Shown here piece after piece: positions 17,483 through 26,646 of a DNA stretch of 64,000 bases. The notes beneath the pieces are model-generated. The model ran no database searches. It was not told where the DNA came from and worked only from the letters and a program-made list of their open reading frames with translations. The stretch is from contig NZ_SRXY01000001.1 in NCBI RefSeq assembly GCF_004804335.1, positions 124,001 through 188,000 of the forward strand. Reading direction: 5' to 3'. Both the position numbers and the translations under genes were made by a program. This stretch comes from Pacificoceanicola onchidii (GTDB lineage: Bacteria > Pseudomonadota > Alphaproteobacteria > Rhodobacterales > Rhodobacteraceae). Every line of letters begins with the position of its first letter. Position 1 is the stretch's first letter.

Positions 17483-19993
17483 TTAACTCGGCAAGTACTC
17501 GGCGCTCCAGCTTTCGCTCAACTCACCCGATCGGATCATGGCTTCGATGGCCTGATCTGCGTAGCCGATCTCTCTCAGGATCGCCCGTGTCGAGGAGCCG
17601 AACTTCTCAGACGGGGTCACGGCGATGACCTTGCAGCGTGCCGGACGCACCGCATAAGGATCCAGCTGTGTCACCTCATGGCCGCTTGGATGATCAGGGT
17701 AGACCGAGAAGGAGTAACTCCCCCGATCCGTTCCCACGGAGCCGTCCGCCTCGTAGGTGTTGCGCGCCCGCAGAGCGTCGAGGTTTTCGCAAATCGCCGC
17801 GCCAATGTCGGCGGCCTGCAAGCGTTCCACCCATTCCGAGGCCGGCTGCGATTGAAACGCGGTGGCGAGATAGGCTGCGCGGTCCTCCGGCTCCAGATCC
17901 GGCAGATCGCTCAGATCCTCCACGTTGCGGAACAACGGCAGATCGTTTTCATAGGCGCTGAGCAGGATATGGCGCCCAGATGCGGTGCTATAGAAACGGG
18001 TCAGCGCGTCATAGCCATTGGCCTCCGGGCCGCTGGGTTCATCAAACAACCCCCGCCCCTTGTAGTCGAAGGCAAAGGGCACCTGCAGCAACCCGCTGTT
18101 GGACGACAGCGAGGTGCGCCCGCGCCCGATCCGGCCAAACCGGTGTTTCTGATAAAGGGCAGATGCCACGGCCAAAGCCCCGCCAAAGCCGCACATCACG
18201 TCGATGGTGCCCACGTGGGCGTGCTCTTCGGGCCGGTCCATCGCCCCGCCAAAACGCAGCATGATGCCCGTGGTGGCCTGCACCAGATCGTCATAACCGA
18301 TGTAATCCGTGCGGGTGCCGCGCCGCACACCGCTGAAGCAATCAAGCTTGCAGAAGATCGCATCGGGGTTGAGTTTGCGCAGGTTTTCCGCGTTGAGGCC
18401 CATCTTTCGGATCTGGTTGTCCGGCGCGTTCCAGACGATCACATCAACGGATTTCACCAGGTCTTCGAACACCTGCCGCCCGTGGCGCGACGTGATATCG
18501 GCGAGGATCGAGCGTTTGCCGCGCATCTGGGACATGCCGTAAATCACGGTGTTCCAGCTGTCGTACATCGGCTCGGACGGATCGAGCTTGATCACCTCTG
18601 CGCCAAAACGGGCGAGATAGCTGGCGGAATGCGGCCCGGCAATCACGTTGCACAGATCGAGCACCCGCACGCCCGAAAGCCAGCTTTCACGCGGCTGCGC
18701 TTCGGATGGGTCGGGCAGCTCTGTGCGGTGCCGCTTCAGGACCTTGAGCGCCTCGTCAAAAGAGACCCAGCGGCGCGGTGCGGGCTGCAGCGCCTCTTCG
18801 CCGCTTTCCTCCATCCAGACCACCGGGCCGGGCTGGGTCATGTCTCCATAAACCGGGTCGTGCACGTCGATCATCAACCCCGAGGTTTCGGCGTACTCGT
18901 CGTGAATCCACTCCTGAAGCCACCGCTGCGGCGCGCCGGGGATCAGACCGCGCCCGAACATCTTTTTCCACTCGTGTGAGGTGCGCGTCATGAACACCTC
19001 CTTCATGCGCGAGGCGATCCTGTCGGCCCAGTCCTTGGGCATCGGGTAGACCCCGAGCGAGGTTTCATTCTCCCATTCGGACCACGGCTTGTAGGTGTCT
19101 TCTTCCGAGGTCAGTCCCTCGGCCAGAAGCTCGTCATAAATTCCAAGGACTTCGAGGCAACGCCGCGCATGGTTCTTGTGGCTGGGGCAGACCACATAGA
19201 ACATGCGGCCATCCTTGCACATGTAGCTGCGGAAAAACGGATCCAAGAGTTCCTGCAGGTCTTCATAAGCCACGTTCATCGGCAGGCCCTCGACGCGGCG
19301 GCGCTCGATCTCAACTTCGCGCTGGGTGAGGTAGCGCTCGGGCATATCTGCCACCTTGATCGAGTTGTAGCACAGCCCTTCCATGACGGCAGAGGCGAGC
19401 GGCACTTCGATCTGGTCCCCCTGCCCGGTCACCTGCCGCGCCTGCAGCGCAAGAACCGTCGCCGAGGCGGCGATTTGCGAAGCATAGGCGGAAGCCAGAG
19501 GCAGCGGCGAAAAGGACGGGTTGAGCCCCATCAGAACCCGGTTCAAACCCATATCGGTGAAGACACCGGAACTGGCGGAAACGATACTCTCATAGGCGCG
19601 CAGCTCGCGGCGCAGATCATCATTCGAGGCAAAGCCCGGAATCGACAAGGTGATCAACTCGGGCCGCTCTTCGCTCATCTTGGAGAAATCGATGCCCAGC
19701 GCCGCAAGCTTTCCGGGCCGGAAGTTCTCGATCAGTATATCGGCCTCTGCGCAAAGCGCGCGGGCCTGCTCGAGCCCCTCTTCGCTCTTGAGATCGAGCG
19801 TCACGATGGCCTTGTTGCGGTTCAGCGTGGCATTGGCCGGACTGTCCCACATCGGCCCGCCGGGCGGGTCGATATGCACAACCGTGGCACCAAGGTCGCC
19901 GAGCAGCATCGCCACGGCAGGCCCGGCGATGTACTGCCCGAAATCGACGACTTTGACACCCGTCAGCGGCAGGTTGGAAAAGGAATTGCGCAT
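17483..19993 (-). CDS. dddD: DddD-like DMSP lyase, double-domain class III CoA-transferase
   Basis: An 836-residue protein with two CaiB-type CoA-transferase domains in tandem (about residues 8-400 and 440-820). The length and two-domain layout match DddD, which attaches CoA to dimethylsulfoniopropionate and cleaves it to dimethyl sulfide and a 3-hydroxypropionyl product. Segments such as DFGQYIAGPAVAM and LDLCNVIAGPHS begin the two halves. ATG at 19993 has GGAGAG six bases upstream. It follows the GMC dehydrogenase gene by 27 bases, the dddA-dddD neighbourhood known in other DMSP degraders. A carnitine/butyrobetaine CoA-transferase is the alternative. Confidence 0.75.
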   Translation of the reverse strand: MRNSFSNLPLTGVKVVDFGQYIAGPAVAMLLGDLGATVVHIDPPGGPMWDSPANATLNRNKAIVTLDLKSEEGLEQARALCAEADILIENFRPGKLAALGIDFSKMSEERPELITLSIPGFASNDDLRRELRAYESIVSASSGVFTDMGLNRVLMGLNPSFSPLPLASAYASQIAASATVLALQARQVTGQGDQIEVPLASAVMEGLCYNSIKVADMPERYLTQREVEIERRRVEGLPMNVAYEDLQELLDPFFRSYMCKDGRMFYVVCPSHKNHARRCLEVLGIYDELLAEGLTSEEDTYKPWSEWENETSLGVYPMPKDWADRIASRMKEVFMTRTSHEWKKMFGRGLIPGAPQRWLQEWIHDEYAETSGLMIDVHDPVYGDMTQPGPVVWMEESGEEALQPAPRRWVSFDEALKVLKRHRTELPDPSEAQPRESWLSGVRVLDLCNVIAGPHSASYLARFGAEVIKLDPSEPMYDSWNTVIYGMSQMRGKRSILADITSRHGRQVFEDLVKSVDVIVWNAPDNQIRKMGLNAENLRKLNPDAIFCKLDCFSGVRRGTRTDYIGYDDLVQATTGIMLRFGGAMDRPEEHAHVGTIDVMCGFGGALAVASALYQKHRFGRIGRGRTSLSSNSGLLQVPFAFDYKGRGLFDEPSGPEANGYDALTRFYSTASGRHILLSAYENDLPLFRNVEDLSDLPDLEPEDRAAYLATAFQSQPASEWVERLQAADIGAAICENLDALRARNTYEADGSVGTDRGSYSFSVYPDHPSGHEVTQLDPYAVRPARCKVIAVTPSEKFGSSTRAILREIGYADQAIEAMIRSGELSESWSAEYLPS

Positions 19994-20020
19994 GGGTCTC
20001 TCCACGGGTCTGGATCCGCG

Positions 20021-21688
20021 TTAACGTCCGCTGAGCATCCAGTAGGCTGCTTTTTCGGCGATCATGATGGTGGGTGAGTTCGTGTTGCCGCTGGTGATTT
20101 CCGGCATCACGGAGGCATCCACCACGCGCAGCCCGGCGACGCCTTTCATGCGCAGGTGCGGGTCAAGGACGGCGGTCGGATCATCGTCCCGCCCCATCTT
20201 CACGGTCCCGACGGGGTGAAAGATCGTGCTGGCGATATCCCCTGCAAGACGGGCAAGCTCTTCGTCGCTCTGGTACTGCACCCCGGGTTTGTATTCCTCG
20301 GGCTCGTACGGAGCCATGGCCGATTGCGCCATGATGTCCCGCACCTGCCGCAGACTGTCGGCGGCAATCTTGCGGTCATCCTCGGTGTCCAGATAGTTCG
20401 GCTGGATCAGCGGCGCATCGCGGAAATTGCCGGAGGCGATGCGCACATGCCCGCGGCTTGTCGGATTGAGGTTACAGACACTCACCGTCATGGCCGGGAA
20501 ATCATGCAGATCCTCGCCAAAAGCTTCGAGACTGAGCGGCTGCACGTGGTATTCGAGATTGGCGTGCGGACGGCTCGGATCAGACCGGGTAAAGGCCCCA
20601 AGCTGGCTCGGCGACATGCTCATCGGGCCGGAGCGTTTGAGCACATACTCAAGCCCGATCATGGCCTTGCCAAAGAGCGAACTGGTCAGGCTGTTGAGTG
20701 TTTTCGTACCTTTGACCTTGAAGACCGCGCGGATCTGCAAATGGTCCTGAAGGTTCTCGCCCACGAAGGGCTGATCCATGACCACATCAATGCCGTGCTG
20801 CCGAAGCAGGTCCGCCGGTCCGATGCCCGACAGTTGCAGGATCTGCGGCGAGTTGATCGCCCCGGCCGAGAGGACAACCTCCTTGGCGGCGGTCACATCA
20901 ACAGGCGTGCCAGCGCGGTGAACCTTGGCCCCGGTGCAGCGCAGGACGCCATCCGGGCCGGTCTCTACATGTAGCTTCTCAACCTGCGCCTCGGTCCAGA
21001 TGGTCAGGTTCTGGCGGTGTTTGACAGACCGCAGAAAGGCCTTGGAGGTGTTCCAGCGCCAGCCGGAGCGCTGGTTTACGTCGAAATACCCCACACCCGC
21101 GTTGTCGCCACTGTTGAAGTCATCTGTCTTGTCCACGCCGTATTGCTCGGCGGCGTCGGCAAAGCTGTCGAGCACATCCCATTGCAGACGCTGCTTCTCG
21201 ATGCGCCATTCACCACCTGAACCATGCATGTCGGAAAAGCGGCTGTTGTCACCGGTCACCGGGTCTTCGCCGTTGTCGAGCCGGTAGTGATCCTCATGCG
21301 CCTTGAAATCGTTCAACACGCTGTCCCAGCGCCAGGCATCCTCACCCGTCAACTCGGCCCAGTTGTCATAGTCCCGCGCCTGACCGCGCATGTAGATCAT
21401 GCCATTTATCGAGGAGCAGCCGCCCAGCGTTTTGCCACGTGGGTAGATCAGGCTGCGCCCGTTGAGGCCCTTGTCCGGCTGGGTGTTGTACATCCAATCC
21501 GCGCGCGGATTGCCAATACAGTAGAGATAGCCCACAGGGATATGAATCCACGGATAGGTATCTGGCTTGCCCGCCTCAAGCAACAGAACGCGATTCATAG
21601 GGTCTGCGCTGAGGCGATTGGCCATGAGACAACCGGCGGACCCTGCCCCGATCACGATGTAGTCGAATTCGGTCTGCTGTGCGCTCAT
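20021..21688 (-). CDS. dddA: GMC-family FAD alcohol dehydrogenase (DddA-like)
   Basis: A 555-residue glucose-methanol-choline oxidoreductase. The FAD dinucleotide motif GAGSAGC is at residues 13-19, the GMC signature around GGCSSING follows, and the C-terminal HPVGTVKMG carries the conserved catalytic histidine. Choline dehydrogenases share this fold, but placement directly upstream of dddD matches DddA, which oxidises 3-hydroxypropionate to malonate semialdehyde after DMSP cleavage. Well-formed GGGAGG ribosome site. Divergent from a LysR regulator. Confidence 0.7.
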   Translation of the reverse strand: MSAQQTEFDYIVIGAGSAGCLMANRLSADPMNRVLLLEAGKPDTYPWIHIPVGYLYCIGNPRADWMYNTQPDKGLNGRSLIYPRGKTLGGCSSINGMIYMRGQARDYDNWAELTGEDAWRWDSVLNDFKAHEDHYRLDNGEDPVTGDNSRFSDMHGSGGEWRIEKQRLQWDVLDSFADAAEQYGVDKTDDFNSGDNAGVGYFDVNQRSGWRWNTSKAFLRSVKHRQNLTIWTEAQVEKLHVETGPDGVLRCTGAKVHRAGTPVDVTAAKEVVLSAGAINSPQILQLSGIGPADLLRQHGIDVVMDQPFVGENLQDHLQIRAVFKVKGTKTLNSLTSSLFGKAMIGLEYVLKRSGPMSMSPSQLGAFTRSDPSRPHANLEYHVQPLSLEAFGEDLHDFPAMTVSVCNLNPTSRGHVRIASGNFRDAPLIQPNYLDTEDDRKIAADSLRQVRDIMAQSAMAPYEPEEYKPGVQYQSDEELARLAGDIASTIFHPVGTVKMGRDDDPTAVLDPHLRMKGVAGLRVVDASVMPEITSGNTNSPTIMIAEKAAYWMLSGR

Positions 21689-21870
21689 GGCGTCTACCTC
21701 CCTGAAAAAGCTTGGGATTCACCCAAAGCGTCGCATCTCCCCCGAAGTCAGCCCTCGCGGCGCCCGCTGTTGCCGAACCTTGCCGAACGGACGGACCCAC
21801 CGGAGCTGATCCCGGCTCTGCCTTCCTTTTTGCAAAAGATGCGTGCCGGAAACCAATGACAAATCACACA

Positions 21871-21899
21871 GAGTCATATTAAGAAATCTAATATGACTC
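21871..21899. promoter_or_regulatory. Perfect interrupted palindrome covering a LysR start codon
   Basis: GAGTCATATTA (21871-21881) and TAATATGACTC (21889-21899) form a perfect 11-bp inverted repeat with a 7-base spacer, in the dddA/LysR divergent region. The right arm contains the ATG of the LysR gene. It is the size and shape of a LysR-type operator. Binding there should block translation initiation sites or transcription of the regulator, i.e. autorepression. Confidence 0.65.
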
Positions 21900-22804
21900 G
21901 CCTATCCAACATCAACACGATCCTAGCCTTTGTCACCGTCGCGCGCGAAGGCAGCGTGTCGCGTGCAGCCGAGGTGCTCAACCTGACACAACCGGCCGTG
22001 AGCCATCAGATCAAGCGGCTGGCGGATGAAATGGGGCTGGCGCTGTTCGAGCGGACAGCAACAGGGCTGGCCCTGAGCAGCGATGGTGCGGCGATCCTGC
22101 CGAAGGCGGAGCGAGTTCTCGAAACGCTGGCCGAGTTCCGCCTGAGCGCGCGGCAGCGTTCCGGTCAGCTGGGCGGACGGCTGCGGGTCGGCACGATTGT
22201 GGACCCGGAGTTCATCCGGCTCGGCCGGCTTCTGGCCCTGCTCCGGCGTGAGCATCCAGCCATCGAAACGGAGCTGGTTCACGGGGTTAGCGGCGACATC
22301 CTGTCCTGGCTGCGCAAAGGGCGCATCGATGCCGGTTTTTATCTTTGCAGCCCCGATGACCTGCCGCGCATCGACATTGCAAACGGCGAGCCTATCACCG
22401 CCCGCAAGCTCGCGACATTCCGCTATCATGTGGTTGGCCCGGTCGGATGGGAGGCGAAAATTGCGCAAGCGGATTGGCGGGCGCTGGCGCGGCTGCCCTG
22501 GATCGGGACTCCGCCAACATCGGTGCACAACCGGTTGCTGGCGAAAGTGTTCCACCATGAGGAGCGGCAGCGGACCGTTGTGGCGCGGGTCGATCAGGAA
22601 GCCTCGATGCTGGAGATGGTGCGTTCCGGGCTGGGGTTGAGCCTCTGCCGCGATTCCATCGCATTGCACCAAAGGCAAACCTTTGGCCTGTCGGTCTGCG
22701 AGACGGTGTCCGTCCCGGCGTGCCTGTGTTTCATCACGCTGGAAAGCCGAAGAGACATCCCGACCATCGCCGAAACCTTCCGGCTGCTGGAGCAGGCCTG
22801 GTAG
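21893..22804 (+). CDS. LysR-family regulator, probable controller of dddA-dddD
   Basis: A 303-residue LysR-type regulator: winged helix-turn-helix at about residues 5-65 (SVSRAAEVLNLTQPAVSHQIKRL) and a periplasmic-binding-like effector domain from about 92. It is transcribed away from the dddA-dddD pair, the classic layout of a LysR protein and its target (DddR plays this role elsewhere). There is no Shine-Dalgarno sequence before its ATG, which lies inside a palindrome, so the message may be leaderless. Effector unknown. Confidence 0.88.
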   Translation: MTRLSNINTILAFVTVAREGSVSRAAEVLNLTQPAVSHQIKRLADEMGLALFERTATGLALSSDGAAILPKAERVLETLAEFRLSARQRSGQLGGRLRVGTIVDPEFIRLGRLLALLRREHPAIETELVHGVSGDILSWLRKGRIDAGFYLCSPDDLPRIDIANGEPITARKLATFRYHVVGPVGWEAKIAQADWRALARLPWIGTPPTSVHNRLLAKVFHHEERQRTVVARVDQEASMLEMVRSGLGLSLCRDSIALHQRQTFGLSVCETVSVPACLCFITLESRRDIPTIAETFRLLEQAW

Positions 22805-22807
22805 CCT

Positions 22808-23701
22808 TTAGCCCAATGTCAGCCCCTCACCCGGCGTCAGACAGCGCAACACCGTCTGCCCCCGCGCGGTGTCAAAGAAGCCTTCACGCCCCACCAGCCA
22901 ATAGCCTGCCTCCGAAGTCAGAAGCTGGTCCGAGAGCCGGATCAGGCTGCGCCCGGCAAGCAGATCATCCACCACTCCAAGCCAGGCCAGCGCGACCCCC
23001 TGCCCGGCCAGTGCCATGTGCAGCGCGAGCCCGTGGTCGTTGACCTCGATGCGGTCCTCGGGCGCTTTCGAAGTGCCTGCGAACCAGTTATCCCAGCCCA
23101 GCCAGCGGCTCTCCGGGTCTTCTTGCTCGATGATGCGGGCATCCTGTTCGCCGATGGCCACCTGCCCGGCGAGAACCTGCTCCGCCACATGCGGCGCGGC
23201 CACCGGGCAAACCTGTTCACGGATCAGCAACCGGGCATCACGGTCCTGCCAAGTTCCATGACCAAAGGCGATCCAGCAATTGGCGGGCTCGCGCCACAGA
23301 TCCGCGTCACGCTTGAGGGTCACCAACTTGGTCTTCTGCCCCAGCGCCTGAGACAGAAGCGGCAAGCGATACGAGAGCCAATAGGTTCCGATACCCGGAT
23401 AGGTCGCAATCGCAAAACTGGCGGCCTGCGTCGTCTGCCGAATCTCTTCGGACGTATGCCGGATGGACTCGAAAGCGCGGGACACGGTTTCGTAGAGAGC
23501 ATGGGCGTGCAGCGTCGGCATCGCGCCGCCGCGCTGCTTGTCAAACAGCGCCACCCCAAGATCCTCTTCCAAGCGCTTGATCTGATAGCTGATCGCCGGT
23601 TGCTGCACGTTGAGTTTGCGGGCGGCGGCGGTGAAGCTGCGCAGGCGATATGCCTCTTCGAAAGCGCGCAGGCCCTTGAGCGTCGGGAGGCCTTTTGTCA
23701 T
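22808..23701 (-). CDS. LysR-family regulator (GcvA-like)
   Basis: A 297-residue LysR-type regulator with the GcvA-like N-terminus LKGLRAFEEAYRLRSFTAAA and the helix-turn-helix VQQPAISYQIKRLEEDLG. It is tail-to-tail with the other LysR gene and divergent from the acyl-CoA dehydrogenase cassette, which it probably regulates. The ATG at 23701 was preferred; a TTG four codons earlier lies directly on an AAGGA. Confidence 0.87.
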   Translation of the reverse strand: MTKGLPTLKGLRAFEEAYRLRSFTAAARKLNVQQPAISYQIKRLEEDLGVALFDKQRGGAMPTLHAHALYETVSRAFESIRHTSEEIRQTTQAASFAIATYPGIGTYWLSYRLPLLSQALGQKTKLVTLKRDADLWREPANCWIAFGHGTWQDRDARLLIREQVCPVAAPHVAEQVLAGQVAIGEQDARIIEQEDPESRWLGWDNWFAGTSKAPEDRIEVNDHGLALHMALAGQGVALAWLGVVDDLLAGRSLIRLSDQLLTSEAGYWLVGREGFFDTARGQTVLRCLTPGEGLTLG

Positions 23702-23729
23702 CGAATTTTTCAATCCTTGCGGTGATTTT

Positions 23730-23748
23730 TTCCGTATTTTAAGCGGAA
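23730..23748. promoter_or_regulatory. LysR-type operator before the acyl-CoA dehydrogenase cassette
   Basis: TTCCG at 23730-23734 and CGGAA at 23744-23748 form an inverted repeat separated by nine AT-rich bases, matching the T-N11-A layout of LysR operators. It lies in the 97-base gap between the LysR gene and the acyl-CoA dehydrogenase gene. Confidence 0.5.
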
Positions 23749-23798
23749 TGCTTTGATTTTATCACTCGGCGCTACAAAATTAGTCAACGAGAAGATCC

Positions 23799-24974
23799 AT
23801 GCCTGCAGACATCACCGCCATTCTCTGCGCTGCGCGCGACCACACCAACGACGTGATCAAACCGAATGTAGACGCCTGGAACGCAAAAGGCGTCTGGCCG
23901 CGCGCGGCCTCGGACAAGGCCGGAGCGTTGGGGCTCACCGGGCTCTACGCGCCAGAAGCCTTCGGCGGACAGGGATTGCCGCTTGGCGAAGGCATCCGGG
24001 TCTACGAAGAACTGGGCAAGGGTGACGGCGCTTATGCCTTTGCCCTGTCCATGCACAACATCTGCACCTTTGCCGCCTGCGGCTATGGCACGGACGCCTT
24101 CAAGGAACAGTGGGCGCGTGATCTGACCGCAGGACGCAAGTTGGCCAACTTTGCCCTGACCGAACCGCAGTCGGGATCGGACGCGACCAACATGTACTCG
24201 CGCGCCATGATCAATGCAGACGGCACCTGGACGATCAATGGCGCCAAGGCCTGGGTCAGCCTCGCCGGGGAAGCGGACGTCTACTTCACCGTGGTCAAGA
24301 CCACCGATCAGCCGGGCCACAAGGACATGGCGATGATCGCCATCCCAGCCGATGCTGAAGGCCTGAGCTTTGGCCCGCGCTACGACACGCCTTCCTACGA
24401 GTTCCTGCCGCTGGGCGAGATGTACATGAAGGACGTGGTTGTCTCCGAAGACAACATCATCCTGCCGGTTGGCCAGGGTCTTCAGGGTTCGCTCATGGCG
24501 ATTGATATTGCACGTGTTTCGATTGCCTCGGGGTGCTGCGGGCTGATGGAAGCGGCGCTGGACACGGCACTGGCCTATTCGAAGAACCGCAAGATGTTCG
24601 GCGGCAAAAACCTCGATCTCGACGGCATCCAGTGGATGCTGGGCGACATTGCAACAGAGCTGGAAGCCTCGCGGCTGCTCTACCGCGCCGCGGCCAATGC
24701 GCTTGGCACACCGGAAGGTCCGCTGATGGCCGCCCATGCCAAGCGCTTTGTGCCGGACGCTGCGGTCAAGGCGGCCAACACGGCGACCCAGGTTCTGGGC
24801 GGCATGGGGCTTTTGAAGCCGTATGGGCTCGACCGATTGTCGCGTCTGAGCCAGATGCTGCGCATTGTCGATGGCACCACCGAGATCAGCCGCGTTGTCA
24901 TCGGGCGCAGCCTGCAAAAACGCGCGCGGGATCTGCCGGACCTGCCGGTTCCGAAAGGCTTCGGCGAAGCCTGA
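23799..24974 (+). CDS. Acyl-CoA dehydrogenase
   Basis: A 391-residue FAD acyl-CoA dehydrogenase of normal length. Family signatures are visible: FALTEPQSGSD in the flavin-binding region, the NGAKAWVS strand, and the catalytic glutamate region DGTTEISR near the C-terminus. It is first in a cassette with an acyl-CoA ligase, a DmdA-like demethylase, a BCCT importer and a crotonase. It could take the position of DmdC (methylmercaptopropionyl-CoA dehydrogenase), but canonical DmdC is about 200 residues longer, so this is either a different subfamily or another substrate. Confidence 0.85.
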   Translation: MPADITAILCAARDHTNDVIKPNVDAWNAKGVWPRAASDKAGALGLTGLYAPEAFGGQGLPLGEGIRVYEELGKGDGAYAFALSMHNICTFAACGYGTDAFKEQWARDLTAGRKLANFALTEPQSGSDATNMYSRAMINADGTWTINGAKAWVSLAGEADVYFTVVKTTDQPGHKDMAMIAIPADAEGLSFGPRYDTPSYEFLPLGEMYMKDVVVSEDNIILPVGQGLQGSLMAIDIARVSIASGCCGLMEAALDTALAYSKNRKMFGGKNLDLDGIQWMLGDIATELEASRLLYRAAANALGTPEGPLMAAHAKRFVPDAAVKAANTATQVLGGMGLLKPYGLDRLSRLSQMLRIVDGTTEISRVVIGRSLQKRARDLPDLPVPKGFGEA

Positions 24975-25019
24975 TCCCACATCTGATACCCGCAATGGTC
25001 AATTTGGGAGGAGCGACCA

Positions 25020-26633
25020 ATGCAACAGCATTACGACAGCCTGGGCAAAGCCCGGGCCAACCATGTGCCTATGTCTCCGCTGTCCTTTCTGTCCCGCGCC
25101 GACAGGCTGCATGGGGACAGGACGGCGGTTATCTACGGCGAGACGCGGCGCAACTGGCGCGAGACGGTGGCACGCATTCGCGCCGTTGCGGGCGGGCTGC
25201 GCACCTTGGGGATCGGCAAGGGCGATACGGTTTCCGTCCTGTGCCCGAACATTCCCGAACTGCTGGAGTTGCAGTTCGCCGTACCGCTCACCGGCGCGGT
25301 GATCAACACGCTCAACACGCGGCTCGAGGCGGAGACCATCGCCTATATCCTCGATCACGCGGACAGCAAGCTGGTTATTGTCGACAGTGAGCTGATCCCG
25401 CTGCTGCAGCGCAGTTTTGCGCTGATGGGCAAGGCGCTGCCGATGGTCGAAATCGTCGATGGCCCGACAGAGACCCCGCAGGATCTTGATCGCACAAGCT
25501 ATGACCAACTGCTTGCCATGACGGCACCGGAGATGGACCTCTCGTTGCCCGACGACGAATGGGACGCGATTGCGCTCAACTACACATCCGGCACTTCGGG
25601 CCGCCCCAAGGGCGTGGTCTACCACCACCGTGGCGCATACCTGATGGCGCTCGGCACCGTGGCTGGCTGGCAGATGCCGCATTACCCGGTCTACCTGTCC
25701 GTGGTACCGATGTTCCACTGCAACGGCTGGTGCCACCCCTGGGTCATGGCGATGCTGGGCGCGGCGATGGTTTTCACCCGCGTTCCCGCGCCGGACTTGT
25801 TGCTGGCGGCAATCCGCGACCATGGCGTCACCCACATGGGCGCGGCCCCAATCGTTTTGCAGATGCTCACCGAGCAGGAAGGCGAAGCGGGCACCCGGTT
25901 CGATCCGCCAATCAAGGTGATGACCGCCGGCGCCCCGCCGCCGCCTTCGGTTCTGGAACGCTCCCGCGCTATGGGCCTAGAGGTTATGCAGGTCTACGGG
26001 CTTACGGAAACCTACGGCCATATTGCCAAATGCCTGTGGCAGGATAGCTGGGAGGCAGCCTCTCCTGAAGAACTGGCCCGATTGCAGGCGCAGCAAGGCA
26101 TCGCCTTCCCCATGGTCGACGCCGTGGCAGTGATCGACCGTGAAACCGGTGAAGAGGTCACACGTGACAGCCGTGAACAGGGCGAGATCGCCATTCGCGG
26201 CAACACGGTGATGAAAGGCTACTACAAGGATCCCGATGCCACGGCCGAAGCCTTCAAAGACGGCTGGTTCTGGTCCGGTGACGGTGCGGTGGTCGCCCCC
26301 GATGGCTACATGCAGATCCGCGACCGGCTCAAGGACGTGATCATCTCGGGCGGCGAGAACATCTCCTCTGTCGAGGTCGAGGCGGTGCTCTACAAACACC
26401 CGGCGGTGCAGGCCGCCGCCGTTGTGGCAAAACCGGACGAGAAATGGGGCGAAGTCCCCTGCGCCTTTGTCGAAACGCGCCCTGGCGAGACTGCGACGGA
26501 AACCGATATCATCGCCTTCTGCCGCGCGCATCTCGCCGGGTTCAAAACTCCGAAATCAGTTGTCTTTGCGGAGCTGCCCAAAACATCGACGGGCAAGATC
26601 CAGAAGTTCGAACTGCGCAAGATGTTTGGGTAA
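25020..26633 (+). CDS. AMP-forming acyl-CoA synthetase (DmdB-like position)
   Basis: A 537-residue acyl-adenylate-forming ligase. The P-loop-like motif YTSGTSGRPKGV is at about residues 191-202, the adenine-binding region AYGLTE-type reads VYGLTETYG, and the C-terminal DRLKDVIISGGENIS and TGKIQK (catalytic lysine) are intact. Ribosome site GGGAGGAG precedes the ATG. Given its place directly before the DmdA-like gene, it may be a methylmercaptopropionate-CoA ligase; the sequence itself only proves a medium/aryl acyl-CoA synthetase. Confidence 0.85.
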   Translation: MQQHYDSLGKARANHVPMSPLSFLSRADRLHGDRTAVIYGETRRNWRETVARIRAVAGGLRTLGIGKGDTVSVLCPNIPELLELQFAVPLTGAVINTLNTRLEAETIAYILDHADSKLVIVDSELIPLLQRSFALMGKALPMVEIVDGPTETPQDLDRTSYDQLLAMTAPEMDLSLPDDEWDAIALNYTSGTSGRPKGVVYHHRGAYLMALGTVAGWQMPHYPVYLSVVPMFHCNGWCHPWVMAMLGAAMVFTRVPAPDLLLAAIRDHGVTHMGAAPIVLQMLTEQEGEAGTRFDPPIKVMTAGAPPPPSVLERSRAMGLEVMQVYGLTETYGHIAKCLWQDSWEAASPEELARLQAQQGIAFPMVDAVAVIDRETGEEVTRDSREQGEIAIRGNTVMKGYYKDPDATAEAFKDGWFWSGDGAVVAPDGYMQIRDRLKDVIISGGENISSVEVEAVLYKHPAVQAAAVVAKPDEKWGEVPCAFVETRPGETATETDIIAFCRAHLAGFKTPKSVVFAELPKTSTGKIQKFELRKMFG

Positions 26634-26646
26634 AACGAGCCCCTCA

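Noticed and set aside
17678-18979. Long plus-strand frame inside dddD
   Set aside because: Antisense shadow of the CoA-transferase, which has clear domains.
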